From Nocardiopsis alborubida (GTDB lineage Bacteria; Actinomycetota; Actinomycetes; Streptosporangiales; Streptosporangiaceae), in NCBI RefSeq assembly GCF_012396365.1, contig NZ_JAAXPG010000016.1, forward strand, positions 122,625-186,624: a stretch of 64,000 nt of DNA. The letters run 5' to 3'. Below the pieces are notes generated by a model. That model was not told the DNA's origin, searched no databases, and saw nothing but the letters and a program-made list of their open reading frames with translations. A program made the position numbers and the translations under genes. Below, piece after piece: positions 41,144 through 49,454 of this stretch (position 1 is its first letter; each line of letters starts with the position of its first letter).

Positions 41144-41869
41144 TCACCAGGGGACGGCGCCCTCGTCGTCGAAGAAGCCGCCGCGCGGCCCGTCGTCGGG
41201 CAGGGTGGCGAGCCGGATCGCGACCGCCGCGCCCTGCTCGGGCGACCGAGGCGCGTTGAACCCGGTGAAGTCGGTCGCCACGTAGCCCGGGCAGGCGGCG
41301 TTCACGATGACGTTCGTGTCGGCGAACCGGCGGGCGTACTGTGCCGTGACGCTGTTGAGCAGGGTCTTCGACGGCGCGTACGCGGCCATGACCGGGCCGG
41401 TCCGCAGCGTCAACGAGCCCATGTTGCTCGACATGTTGACGATGCGCGGCGAGTCCGCGCGGCTGAGCAGCGGGAGCATCGCGTTCGTCACCCGCACGAC
41501 CCCGAACACGTTCGTGTCGAGGACGGTGCGGACGACGTCGAGGTCGAGCGTGGTCGGATCCTGCGCGCCACCGTCGGTCCGGCCGGAGATGCCCGCGTTG
41601 TTGACGAGAACGTCGAGCCGCCCCGCCCTCTCCTCGACCGTCGCCGCCGCGGCGGCGACGCTGTCGTCGGAGGTGACGTCGAGGGCGACCCCGAACGCGT
41701 CGACCCCCTCTGCGCGCAGGCGCTCGACGGCCTCTCCTCGCCTGGTGTCGTCGCGGGCTCCCACCGCGACCGTGAAGCCCCTCTTCCCCAGGCCCTCGGC
41801 GATGGCGAAACCGATTCCCTTGTTCGCGCCGGTGACCAGCGCGGTCTTCGTGTCGTTCACGAGGTCCAT
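41144..41869 (-). CDS. short-chain dehydrogenase (carbonyl reductase-like)
   Basis: The 241-residue SDR has TALVTGANKGIGFAIAEGL (the GANKGIG variant of carbonyl-reductase-like SDRs), NNAGIS, VNMSSNMGS and YAPSKTLLN (YxxxK), and a C-terminus GGFFDDEGAVPW typical of this group. It reduces an unknown carbonyl with NADPH. I took the ATG at 41869; an in-frame GTG six codons upstream is the alternative. It diverges from a LysR regulator across an 83-base gap with a LysR-type site. Confidence 0.85.
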   Translation of the reverse strand: MDLVNDTKTALVTGANKGIGFAIAEGLGKRGFTVAVGARDDTRRGEAVERLRAEGVDAFGVALDVTSDDSVAAAAATVEERAGRLDVLVNNAGISGRTDGGAQDPTTLDLDVVRTVLDTNVFGVVRVTNAMLPLLSRADSPRIVNMSSNMGSLTLRTGPVMAAYAPSKTLLNSVTAQYARRFADTNVIVNAACPGYVATDFTGFNAPRSPEQGAAVAIRLATLPDDGPRGGFFDDEGAVPW

Positions 41870-41917
41870 GCTCGTGGGAGCGTGCACATACCGTCCAATA
41901 CCGGCTCGGTCCGCCGC

Positions 41918-41934
41918 GATACCCCCCGGGTATC
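41918..41934. promoter_or_regulatory. LysR-type site (T-N11-A dyad)
   Basis: GATACCC-CCC-GGGTATC is a perfect dyad containing T-N11-A (41920/41932), the core of LysR-family boxes. It lies between the divergent SDR and LysR genes, 18 bases from the LysR start and 49 from the SDR start. Confidence 0.65.
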
Positions 41935-41952
41935 GGTCAGTAGGCTGCTCGT

Positions 41953-42879
41953 GTGGACGATCTCGAAACCCGCGAGCTCCGGTACTTCGTCGCCGTCGCC
42001 GAGGAGCTGCACTTCGGGCGCGCCGCCGACCGGCTCGGTATCGCGCAGCCCCCGCTCTCGCGCGCGATCCGCCAGCTGGAGCGTCGGCTCGGCGTCCGGC
42101 TCCTCGACCGCGACAGCCGCGGCGTGGCGCTCACCGACGCCGGCGGGGTGCTGCTCCGGGAGGCCGGATCCGCCCTCGACGCGGTCGCGGCCGCCGCGCG
42201 CCGGACGCGACGCGCCGGGGACCCGAAGCGGCCGCTGGTGCTCGTGACGAAGGCCGGGGCGTCCCATGAGCTGCTGCGCAGGCTCCTCGACGCGGCGGGG
42301 AGCGTGCCCGGCGCGGCACCGGTCGAGGTCCTCCTGTGCGAGGTCGGCGAGCAGGCGGGGCTGCTCCGCGACGGGAGCGCCGACGTGGCGCTCATGCACC
42401 GCCCCTTCGACGACCTCACCGGGTTCGACACCGAGGAACTCCTCGTCGAGGGCCAGGTCGCGATCCTTCCCGCCGGACACCCGCTCGCCGCACGCGACCA
42501 GCTCACGCTGGCGGAGGTCGGCGACGTGCCGGACCTGCCGATCGCCCGGTGGCCCCGGCTCGACGGGACCTACCCGGACGGTCCCGGGCCGGAGGTGCGC
42601 ACCCAGTCACAGCTCGCCCAGCTCGTGGCGCTCGGCAGGACGCTGCTCGTCATCCCCGCCTCCAGCCGCGCCTGGCAGTGGCCCGAACACGTCGCGGTGC
42701 CCGTCGTCGACGCGCCGGAGGCCACCACGGTGATCGCGTGGCCGTCGAGCAGCCGCTCCCGGGCGGTCGCCTCACTCGTCCGCGCGGCGGCCGGACTCCG
42801 CGGAGCCGCGCCGCGCGGCGGCTCCGGACCGTCCGGGCGGAGCCCGTCGCTCTCCCCCGCCACGGTCGGGAACGGCTGA
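41953..42879 (+). CDS. LysR-family transcriptional regulator
   Basis: A 308-residue regulator. The winged HTH at 1-65 has [39 protein letters not shown], the canonical LysR sequence. A co-inducer domain follows (about 95-270, with [36 protein letters not shown]). The C-terminal 30 residues are low-complexity. It starts at GTG 41953. Its position opposite an SDR gene with a T-N11-A dyad between them suggests it controls that gene and itself. Confidence 0.88.
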   Translation: MDDLETRELRYFVAVAEELHFGRAADRLGIAQPPLSRAIRQLERRLGVRLLDRDSRGVALTDAGGVLLREAGSALDAVAAAARRTRRAGDPKRPLVLVTKAGASHELLRRLLDAAGSVPGAAPVEVLLCEVGEQAGLLRDGSADVALMHRPFDDLTGFDTEELLVEGQVAILPAGHPLAARDQLTLAEVGDVPDLPIARWPRLDGTYPDGPGPEVRTQSQLAQLVALGRTLLVIPASSRAWQWPEHVAVPVVDAPEATTVIAWPSSSRSRAVASLVRAAAGLRGAAPRGGSGPSGRSPSLSPATVGNG

Positions 42880-42891
42880 GGCCGGGGCCGA

Positions 42892-42932
42892 CCCGTCGTC
42901 CGTCCGCGCCCCACACACGGACGGACGACGGG
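42892..42932. terminator. bidirectional terminator between convergent genes
   Basis: CCCGTCGTCCGTCCG (42892-42906) and CGGACGGACGACGGG (42918-42932) form a perfect 15-bp stem with an 11-base loop, in the 67-base gap between the LysR gene and the convergent PdxA-like gene. Confidence 0.8.
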
Positions 42933-42946
42933 CGCCCCGCCCGCGG

Positions 42947-43969
42947 TCAGCTCCCGTACTCGGCGCGGATGCGGTCGGCGAAGCGGGCGAAGTCGGCCCC
43001 GTACAGGAAGGCCGAGCGCATGGTGCCGTGGTCGGCCGCCCCCCGGCCCGCGATGTCGAAGGCGGTGCCGTGGTCCACCGACGTGCGCAGGACCGGCAGG
43101 CCCACCGTCACCGAGATCGTCCCGTCGAAGTCGAAGGTCTTGGCCGCGATGTGGCCCTGGTCGTGGTACTGCGAGAGCACCCCGTCGTAGTGGCCGGTCA
43201 GCAGGCGGTGGAAGACCGAGTCCGCCGGGACCGGTCCGACCACGTTCGCGCCCGAGGCGCGCGTCCGCTCCACGGCCGGGGCCAGGTGGCGGATCTCCTC
43301 GTCGCCGAAGGCGCCGTTCTCGCCGCCGTGCGGGTTGATCGCCGCCACCGCCAGGGTCGGCTCGTCGTGGCCGAACACGCGCAGCGCGGTGAGCGCCTCG
43401 GTGATCGCCCCCACCTGCTGCTCCTCGTTGATCCTGTCCAGCGCGCCGCGCAGCGAGACGTGCCGGGTGGCGAAGAAGATCTTCTTGCCGCGCACCACGA
43501 ACATGGTGTTCTGGCGGGTGACGCCGGTCAGCTCGCCGAGCATCTCGGTGTGGCCGAGGTGGCGGCTCCCCGAAGCCCAGATGGCCTCCTTGTTGATGGG
43601 CCCGGTGACGATCCCGTCCACGCGCCGCTCCATCGCCGCCCGCGTGGCCACCTCGATCGCGCGGACCGCCGCGGCCCCCGCGCGCGCGTCGACCCTGCCC
43701 CACTCCAGTTCGGTGTCGCCGAGTTCGCCGGTGTCGAAGCAGTCGACCACCCCCTCCTGCTCCGGCGGCAGGTCCCAGGAGGACACGGCGCGCACCCGCA
43801 CGTCCAGGCCCAGGACGGTGGCCGCGCGGCGCAGCACGGCGGGGTCGGCGACGACCACTCCGCGCGCGGGGGCGGTGGCGCCCACCTCGGCCAGGGTGCG
43901 CACGGTGATCTCGGGGCCGATGCCGACGGGGTCTCCGACGGTGACGGCCAGGGTCGGGCGTTCAGTCAT
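42947..43969 (-). CDS. pdxA2: PdxA-like 4-phospho-sugar-acid dehydrogenase (decarboxylating)
   Basis: The 340-residue protein follows PdxA throughout: MTERPTLAVTVGDPVGIGPEI, GPINKEAI, LGHTEMLGELTG, AAINPHGGENGAFGDEE, and the metal-binding motifs YHDQGHIAAKTFDF and DHGTAFDIAG. Next to a DUF1537 kinase and a GntP permease, it should act not in vitamin B6 synthesis but on D-threonate- or erythronate-4-phosphate, giving dihydroxyacetone phosphate and CO2 (the pathway assigned to PdxA2/DenD-type systems). It overlaps the kinase gene by 8 bases. Confidence 0.85.
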   Translation of the reverse strand: MTERPTLAVTVGDPVGIGPEITVRTLAEVGATAPARGVVVADPAVLRRAATVLGLDVRVRAVSSWDLPPEQEGVVDCFDTGELGDTELEWGRVDARAGAAAVRAIEVATRAAMERRVDGIVTGPINKEAIWASGSRHLGHTEMLGELTGVTRQNTMFVVRGKKIFFATRHVSLRGALDRINEEQQVGAITEALTALRVFGHDEPTLAVAAINPHGGENGAFGDEEIRHLAPAVERTRASGANVVGPVPADSVFHRLLTGHYDGVLSQYHDQGHIAAKTFDFDGTISVTVGLPVLRTSVDHGTAFDIAGRGAADHGTMRSAFLYGADFARFADRIRAEYGS

Positions 43970-45281
43970 CTTCTCTTCTCCCGCTCGGGATCCGCGCGGA
44001 CACCCCGCGCAGCCTGTCGTTGACCGTGTCGCGCAGCCGCGCCAGGCAGCGCGCGATGGTGTCCTGATCCCCGACCAGTCCTCCCTTGGTGATGATCGGG
44101 GTGCCCTCCAGCGGCCCGCCGTCCAGACGGCCGTGCACGGCCAGCGGGACGAGTTCGCCGCCCACGTCCAGGGCCCGCACGTCCAGGGCGGCGAGCAGGG
44201 CGGAGGTGACGTCGCCGCCGCTGGAGAACAGCGCGCTGGGGCGGGCCCGGGCGACGGCCCCGGCGACCAGCGCGGCGAGCATGCCGGGCATGGCCCTGCG
44301 CGCCTCGGCCGGAAGGCGTACGACGTCCTCGGCCGAGGCGCGGGTGCGCACGACCACGGCCGCGGGGAAGGAGTTCCGGGCCAGGGCCCGGGCCAGGAGC
44401 CGCGCGACCTCGTCCCGGTGCCCGGGGTCGGACGTGAAGCGCTGGGCGTCGACGTCGACGAACTCCGCCGAGGGGTCCTCGGCGACGGTGTCGAGCTGGC
44501 GCCGGGTCAGCTCGGTCGCGCTGCCCACCACCGCCAGGACCGGCCCGGGGTCGGGTGTGGTGCCGCGCAGCCCCAGCTCGCGGGCGAGCAGCGCCCCGAA
44601 CGGGCCGGGGTCGGCGGCCACCCAGACGGTGCCGTCCCGGCGGGAGGCCGCGGCCACCGCCCGGGCGATGCCGGCCAGGTGCTCCTCGGTCACGGCGTCG
44701 CACAGCACGACGGGTTCGTCGCCCGCGAGCAGTTCCCCGACGAGGTCGGCGCGGGTGACCCGTCCCAGGGACAGGTGCCGCACGGCCAGTGCGCTCTGCT
44801 CGGCGACCAGGTCGGCGACCACGCTGGTGCGGACCGGGTTCAGCGGGTCCAGTGCCAGCTGGGTGCGTTCCAGGGGGACCCCGTCGAGCAGCTGGACGCC
44901 GTCGACGGTGATCCGCCCGGAGGCGGGGTGGGCGGGGGCGAAGAGCACACGGACGCGCACTCCGGACGGCGTGCGCTCGCGCACCGCCCGCCAGGCGGCC
45001 TCCAGCTCGGCGCCGACGTTGCCGCGCAGGGTGGTGTCGGTGCGCTTGACCACCAGGTCCACCGGCCAGAGCCGCGCCACGGTGGCGGCGACGAGCCCCG
45101 CGGCCTCGGGGGCGGGCAGGTGGCGGCTGTCGAGGTTGGCCACGACCGCGTCGTAGGCCGGGGCCGCCTCGGGGGCGTGCCCGGTGTCCACCGAGGCCAC
45201 GCGCATGCCGGTCTGGGCGAAGCGCGCGCCGGTGGCGTTGGCTCCGGTGAGGTCGTCGGCCAGGACGAGGATTCGCGCCAC
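43962..45281 (-). CDS. four-carbon acid sugar kinase (DUF1537 family)
   Basis: A 439-residue kinase of the DUF1537 family (OtnK/DtnK/LtnK). The N-terminal domain starts RILVLADDLTGANATGARFAQTGM and has LVVKRTDTTLRGNVGAELEA, the sugar-acid binding KxDSTLRG-like motif. The C-terminal domain has ALFSSGGDVTSALLAALDV and PIITKGGLVGDQD, the ATP-site glycines. It phosphorylates C4 sugar acids (threonate or erythronate) at O4. The substrate isomer cannot be read from sequence. It is between the permease (9 bases downstream of it) and the dehydrogenase (8-base overlap). Confidence 0.88.
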   Translation of the reverse strand: MARILVLADDLTGANATGARFAQTGMRVASVDTGHAPEAAPAYDAVVANLDSRHLPAPEAAGLVAATVARLWPVDLVVKRTDTTLRGNVGAELEAAWRAVRERTPSGVRVRVLFAPAHPASGRITVDGVQLLDGVPLERTQLALDPLNPVRTSVVADLVAEQSALAVRHLSLGRVTRADLVGELLAGDEPVVLCDAVTEEHLAGIARAVAAASRRDGTVWVAADPGPFGALLARELGLRGTTPDPGPVLAVVGSATELTRRQLDTVAEDPSAEFVDVDAQRFTSDPGHRDEVARLLARALARNSFPAAVVVRTRASAEDVVRLPAEARRAMPGMLAALVAGAVARARPSALFSSGGDVTSALLAALDVRALDVGGELVPLAVHGRLDGGPLEGTPIITKGGLVGDQDTIARCLARLRDTVNDRLRGVSARIPSGRREDD

Positions 45282-45290
45282 GGGTACCCC

Positions 45291-46661
45291 CTATCCCAGC
45301 ACCAGGGCGGCGACGCACAGCAGCGGCAGGCTGGCCAGCCACAGCACGGTGGTCATCCCGCTCCACATCCTCATGGCGGCGCCGCCGGACAGGCCGGTGA
45401 ACCGGGTCACGACCCAGAAGTAGGAGTCGCTGACATAGGAGAAGACGAAGGAACCGGCGCAGGCGGAGGCCACGGCGAGCGCGGGGTTGATCCCCGCCGC
45501 CGCCACGATCGGGGCGCTGAGGGTGGCGGAGGTGATGATGGCGACGGTTCCCGAGCCCTGGGCCAGCCGGACGAACGTGGCGATCACGAACGGCAGCAGG
45601 AACATCGGCACGGGCCAGCCCGAGACGGCGTCGGCGAGCGCGTCGCCCACGCCGGAGGCGCGCAGGACCTCGCCGAAGGCCCCTCCGGCGCCGGTGATGA
45701 ACACGATCATCCCGGCCGAGGCGGCGGCCGCGGTCAGCCAGGAGACGACCTCCCCGCGCCCGGTCCCCCGGGGCGGCAGCGTGTAGACGGCGACGACCAG
45801 CCCGATGACCAGGGCGATGGCGGGGTTGCCGAGGAAGGCGAAGACACCGGCGACCGCACTGCCCTCGGCGAGCGCGCCGGTGAAGGTGTTGCCGACGATG
45901 AGCAGCAGGGGCAGCAGCAGCGGGACGGAGGCGGTCAGCGCGCTCACGCCCGGGTCCGGGGGCTCCTTGCTGATGTCGCGTCCGGCGCCCGGGGCCGCGC
46001 TGCCGGACCCGGCGGCGTTCTCGGGGACGAGGCCCGGCTCCACGCTCGCCTCCAGGCGGGGTCCCATGTAACGCGCGTAGACCACCACGACCGGGACGAG
46101 CAGGATCGACATGGCCCCGCCGAGCAGGACGGTGGTACCCAGGTCGGCTTCGAGGAGCCCGACGGCGGCGAGCGGGCCGGGCGTGGGCGGGACCAGGTGG
46201 TGGGTGATGGACAGCCCGCCCGCCAGGGCCAGGCTCATCACGACCAGCGGTCTGCCGTAGCGCCTGGCCAGGGAGCGGGCGAGCGGGTGCAGGATGACGA
46301 AGCCCGAGTCGCAGAAGACGGGGACGGACACGACCGCGCCGGTGGCGGTCATCGCCACGTCCTCGCGGCCCTTCCCGGCCATGCGGACGAAGGCCTTGGC
46401 CAGGGCGTCGGCGCCGCCGCTGCGCTCCAGGACGGTGCCGATCATCACGCCCAGGGCGATGACGATGCCGATTCCGGCGAGGGTGTTGCCGAAGCCGGTG
46501 GTCAGGTGCTCCACCAGCTCGGGGGCGGGGACGCCCGCGACCACGCCGGTGACCAGGGCTCCGGCGAGCAGACCGACGAACGCGTCCAGCCGGGACCACA
46601 CGATGAGGGCGATGACGGTGCCGACGCCCAGGAGCAGTGCGGCGAGGAGCTGTACTTCCAT
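45291..46661 (-). CDS. GntP-family sugar-acid permease
   Basis: This 456-residue, roughly 12-14-TMS transporter has the GntP pattern: WSRLDAFVGLLAGALVTGV, GFGNTLAGIGIVIALGVMIGTVLERSGGADALA, VFCDSGFVILHPLARSLA and ITHHLVPPTPGPLAAVG. The family imports gluconate and related sugar acids with protons. Next to the DUF1537 kinase it probably takes up threonate or erythronate. It is first in the operon after the DeoR gene and reads the same way. Confidence 0.88.
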   Translation of the reverse strand: MEVQLLAALLLGVGTVIALIVWSRLDAFVGLLAGALVTGVVAGVPAPELVEHLTTGFGNTLAGIGIVIALGVMIGTVLERSGGADALAKAFVRMAGKGREDVAMTATGAVVSVPVFCDSGFVILHPLARSLARRYGRPLVVMSLALAGGLSITHHLVPPTPGPLAAVGLLEADLGTTVLLGGAMSILLVPVVVVYARYMGPRLEASVEPGLVPENAAGSGSAAPGAGRDISKEPPDPGVSALTASVPLLLPLLLIVGNTFTGALAEGSAVAGVFAFLGNPAIALVIGLVVAVYTLPPRGTGRGEVVSWLTAAAASAGMIVFITGAGGAFGEVLRASGVGDALADAVSGWPVPMFLLPFVIATFVRLAQGSGTVAIITSATLSAPIVAAAGINPALAVASACAGSFVFSYVSDSYFWVVTRFTGLSGGAAMRMWSGMTTVLWLASLPLLCVAALVLG

Positions 46662-46681
46662 ACCAGGTGCCTTTCAGGGGG

Positions 46682-47455
46682 TCATTCCGGTTTCGTGCCC
46701 GCGCCGACCGGAACGATGTGGGGGGTGCAGGCGGGATCGGCGTCGAGGGCCTCGCGCTCGCGGGCTCCGATCCCGTCGTCGGTGATCAGGCCGTAGGGTC
46801 CGGGGACGACCGCCCAGTACGGGTGGGGGCCGGAGCCGACCTTGGTGGAGTCGGCCACCACGAACACCCGCCGGGCGCTGCGCATCTGGAGCTCCTTGGC
46901 TGCGGCGATCTCGGGGCTGGGGCAGTTGAGGCCCCGGCCGGGCAGGAGGCCGTCGGCGCCGATGAAGGCGATGTGCGGGGTGATGCGGTCCAGGACTCCG
47001 TGCGCGTAGTCGCCGACGATGGAACCGCGTCTTCGCCGCACGCGCCCGCCGACGACGACGAGTTCGATGCCCTCGGCGTCGTGCAGCGCCGCCATGGGCC
47101 CGAGGCCGGAGGTGACCACGGTGGGCCCCGAGCGCCGGGCCAGGCGCTCGGCCACGAAGGTGGTGGTGCTCCCGGCGTCCAGCAGGACGACGTGGTCGTC
47201 CTCGACCAGCGCGGCGGCGTGGTCGGCGATGCGCCGCTTGGCGGGGGCGTTGCGCAGGCTCTTCTGGGTCCAGGACAGTTCGGCTCCCGCGGGTGCGGGG
47301 ACCGCGCCGCCGTGGGTGCGGACCACCTTTCCGGCCCTCTCCAGCTCACCCAGCCCGCGCCGCACGGTGGAGGGGCTGATGCCGAGTTCCCGCGCGAGGT
47401 CCTCGACCCTCTGCACGCCGTCGGTGACGGCGTCCAGCAGCCCTTGGTGACGCAT
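46682..47455 (-). CDS. DeoR-family repressor
   Basis: A 257-residue regulator: N-terminal DeoR HTH (GVQRVEDLARELGISPSTVRRGLGELERAGKVVRTHGGAV) and a C-terminal sugar-phosphate sensor domain (VLLDAGSTTTFVAERLA, GIELVVVGGRVRRRRGSIVG, FIGADGLLPGRGLNCPSPEIAAAKE and VVADSTKVG). It most likely represses the C4-acid operon that follows (21 bases to the permease) and the divergent DhaK/DhaL genes. The inducer is probably a pathway sugar phosphate. The ATG at 47455 follows AGGAGT. Confidence 0.87.
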   Translation of the reverse strand: MRHQGLLDAVTDGVQRVEDLARELGISPSTVRRGLGELERAGKVVRTHGGAVPAPAGAELSWTQKSLRNAPAKRRIADHAAALVEDDHVVLLDAGSTTTFVAERLARRSGPTVVTSGLGPMAALHDAEGIELVVVGGRVRRRRGSIVGDYAHGVLDRITPHIAFIGADGLLPGRGLNCPSPEIAAAKELQMRSARRVFVVADSTKVGSGPHPYWAVVPGPYGLITDDGIGAREREALDADPACTPHIVPVGAGTKPE

Positions 47456-47473
47456 GACCACTCCTGCTCGTTT

Positions 47474-47554
47474 CGCGCATGTGAACAGGGTCATACTGCG
47501 CGCTTTACGCAAGAGAAAGCAAGAGGTCAGCGCCAATGTGCTCATAACGCGCAT
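47474..47554. promoter_or_regulatory. divergent control region with repeated CGCGCAT elements
   Basis: CGCGCAT occurs at 47474-47480 and 47548-47554, the second within ATAACGCGCATATAACG. The region is unusually AT-rich for the window. Direct-repeat hexamers 70-80 bases apart fit DeoR-type operators allowing looping. It separates the DeoR and DhaK-like genes. Confidence 0.35.
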
Positions 47555-47687
47555 ATAACGCCCGGGGAGTGCGGACACGGCCACCGCGCGGAGAACAGCG
47601 CGGCCGGGAACGTTTGGGCGGGGCGGCGCACGGCTATGTCGCATACGGCGCCGGAGAGGGCCGCCGCCAGGACTACGGAGCGTGCCG

Positions 47688-48686
47688 ATGAGAAGACAGT
47701 TCATCAACGAGCCGGGCGACGTGGTGCCCGAGGCGCTGGAGGGGTTCGCGGCGGCCTGGCCGCACCACGTGCGCCTCAGCGCCGAACCCGCCTACGTCGT
47801 GCGCGCCCGCCCGGCCACGGACAAGGTCGCGGTGGTCTCCGGAGGCGGCTCGGGCCACGAGCCCCTGCACGTGGGCTTCGTGGGCACCGGCATGCTCGAC
47901 GCCGCCGTGCCTGGGGCCGTCTTCGCCTCCCCCACGGCCGTGCAGATCCGGGCGGCCTCGCAGGCCGCCGACACCGGCCGGGGCGTCCTGCACGTGGTCA
48001 AGAACTACACCGGTGACGTGCTCAACTTCCGCATCGCCGGTGAGCTGCTGGCCGACGAGGGCGTGCGGAGCGAGATCGTCCTGGTCGACGACGACCTGGC
48101 CACCGACACCGGTGACGGCGGAGGTCCGGGCCGCCGGGGCACGGCGGCGGTCGTGGCGGTGGAGAAGGTCTGCGGCGCGGCGGCCGAGCGCGGCGCCGAC
48201 CTGGCGGAGCTGGCCTCGCTCGGGCGCCGGGTCGCGGCGCGCAGCCGTACCCTGTCCGTGGCGCTGGCCGCGGGCGCCCACCCGGGGCAGGACCGGCCCT
48301 CGTTCGAGCTGCCCGGGGACGAGGTCGAGTTCGGCGTGGGCATCCACGGCGAGCGGGCCCGGCAGCGGCGGGCCTTCGGCCCCTCCCGCGAGCTGGTGCC
48401 GCCGATGGTCTCGCCGCTGGTGGAGGCGTTGGGGCTGGGGCGCGGGGACCGGGTGATCGCCATCGTCAACGGTCTGGGCGCCACACACGACCTGGAGCTG
48501 TACGGGGTGTTCCGCGAGGTGCGGCGCGTCCTGGAGGACGCCGGGATCGGGGTGGCCCGTTCGCTCGTGGGGTCCTACGTGACCTCCCTGGACATGGCGG
48601 GCTGCTCGGTCACCCTGGTGGAGGCCGACGACGAGGTGCTGGAGCTGTGGGACGCTCCGGCCGCCACGCCCGCGCTCACCTGGTAG
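47688..48686 (+). CDS. dhaK: dihydroxyacetone kinase subunit DhaK-like
   Basis: The 332-residue protein carries the DhaK fold: VVSGGGSGHEPLHVGFVGTGMLDAAVPGAVFASPT (with the substrate-site His), VLHVVKNYTGDVLNFRIA, and EFGVGIHGE with the His that forms the hemiaminal with the ketose. ATG 47688 lies 7 bases after GGAG; a GTG at 47682 is too close. It is paired with a DhaL subunit 39 bases downstream. No DhaM is present, so the phosphate donor is ATP or an unlinked PTS. In this locus it might phosphorylate erythrulose rather than dihydroxyacetone. Confidence 0.85.
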   Translation: MRRQFINEPGDVVPEALEGFAAAWPHHVRLSAEPAYVVRARPATDKVAVVSGGGSGHEPLHVGFVGTGMLDAAVPGAVFASPTAVQIRAASQAADTGRGVLHVVKNYTGDVLNFRIAGELLADEGVRSEIVLVDDDLATDTGDGGGPGRRGTAAVVAVEKVCGAAAERGADLAELASLGRRVAARSRTLSVALAAGAHPGQDRPSFELPGDEVEFGVGIHGERARQRRAFGPSRELVPPMVSPLVEALGLGRGDRVIAIVNGLGATHDLELYGVFREVRRVLEDAGIGVARSLVGSYVTSLDMAGCSVTLVEADDEVLELWDAPAATPALTW

Positions 48687-48725
48687 AACGTCCGTCCCAC
48701 CACAATTCCGCACGGGAGCACCGGC

Positions 48726-49367
48726 ATGGCAGAGCAGCTCAGTCCCTCCGACGTCGAGCGGTGGGTGCAGGCCTTCATCGGCGCGGTCGAGGAGGAGGGC
48801 GGGTACCTCACCGACCTGGACCGCCGCAGCGGCGACGGCGACTTCGGCACCAACATGACCACCGCGCTGCGCCGCACGCGCGCGGCCCTGTCCGACACCG
48901 CCGCCACGGGCGCGGCCGGGCAGCCCTTCGAGGTGATGGCGGAGACCTTCCTGGGCCACAGCGGCGGCACCAGCGGCCCGCTGTTCGGCATGTGGTTCCG
49001 CGAGTTCGCCAAGGCGGGCGCCGGAGCGCAGGCCTTCACCCTGGCGATGGTGGCCGAGGCCACCGCGAACGGGTGGGCGACCCTGCACCGGCTGGGGTCG
49101 GCCGAGGTCGGGGACCGCACCATGGTCGACGCCATCGCCCCGGCGTCGGAGGCCCTGGCCGGGGCGGTCGACGGCGGCGCGGGGCTGCACGCCGGGCTGC
49201 GGGCGGCGGCGGAGGCCGCGCGGGAGGGCGCGGACGGCACCAGCGACCTGCTCGGCCGCCGGGGGCGCACCAGCTACGTGGGCGATGCGGCCCTGGGCAG
49301 CCCGGACCCCGGCGCGGTGACCGTCGCCCTGTTCTACCGGGCGGCGCAGGGGGTCGTCGAGGTCTGA
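48726..49367 (+). CDS. dhaL: dihydroxyacetone kinase subunit DhaL-like
   Basis: A 213-residue nucleotide-binding subunit. YLTDLDRRSGDGDFGTNM corresponds to the Mg-ADP motif of DhaL (LTxLDxxIGDxDHGxN), keeping all three Asp but with Phe in place of the conserved His. GHSGGTSGPLFGMWF, GDRTMVDAI and GRTSYVGDAALGSPDPGA are normal. It transfers phosphate to the ketose bound to DhaK. The Phe substitution and the sugar-acid context raise the chance of a non-DHA substrate. GGGAG precedes the ATG. Confidence 0.83.
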   Translation: MAEQLSPSDVERWVQAFIGAVEEEGGYLTDLDRRSGDGDFGTNMTTALRRTRAALSDTAATGAAGQPFEVMAETFLGHSGGTSGPLFGMWFREFAKAGAGAQAFTLAMVAEATANGWATLHRLGSAEVGDRTMVDAIAPASEALAGAVDGGAGLHAGLRAAAEAAREGADGTSDLLGRRGRTSYVGDAALGSPDPGAVTVALFYRAAQGVVEV

Positions 49368-49454
49368 ACCGCGGTCGGCCGTGCGCCCGCGCGGGGACGT
49401 GCGGCCACGGCTCCACGCCCCCGGGCGGGCGCGCGGCGAAGGGCCCCGGCCCGC

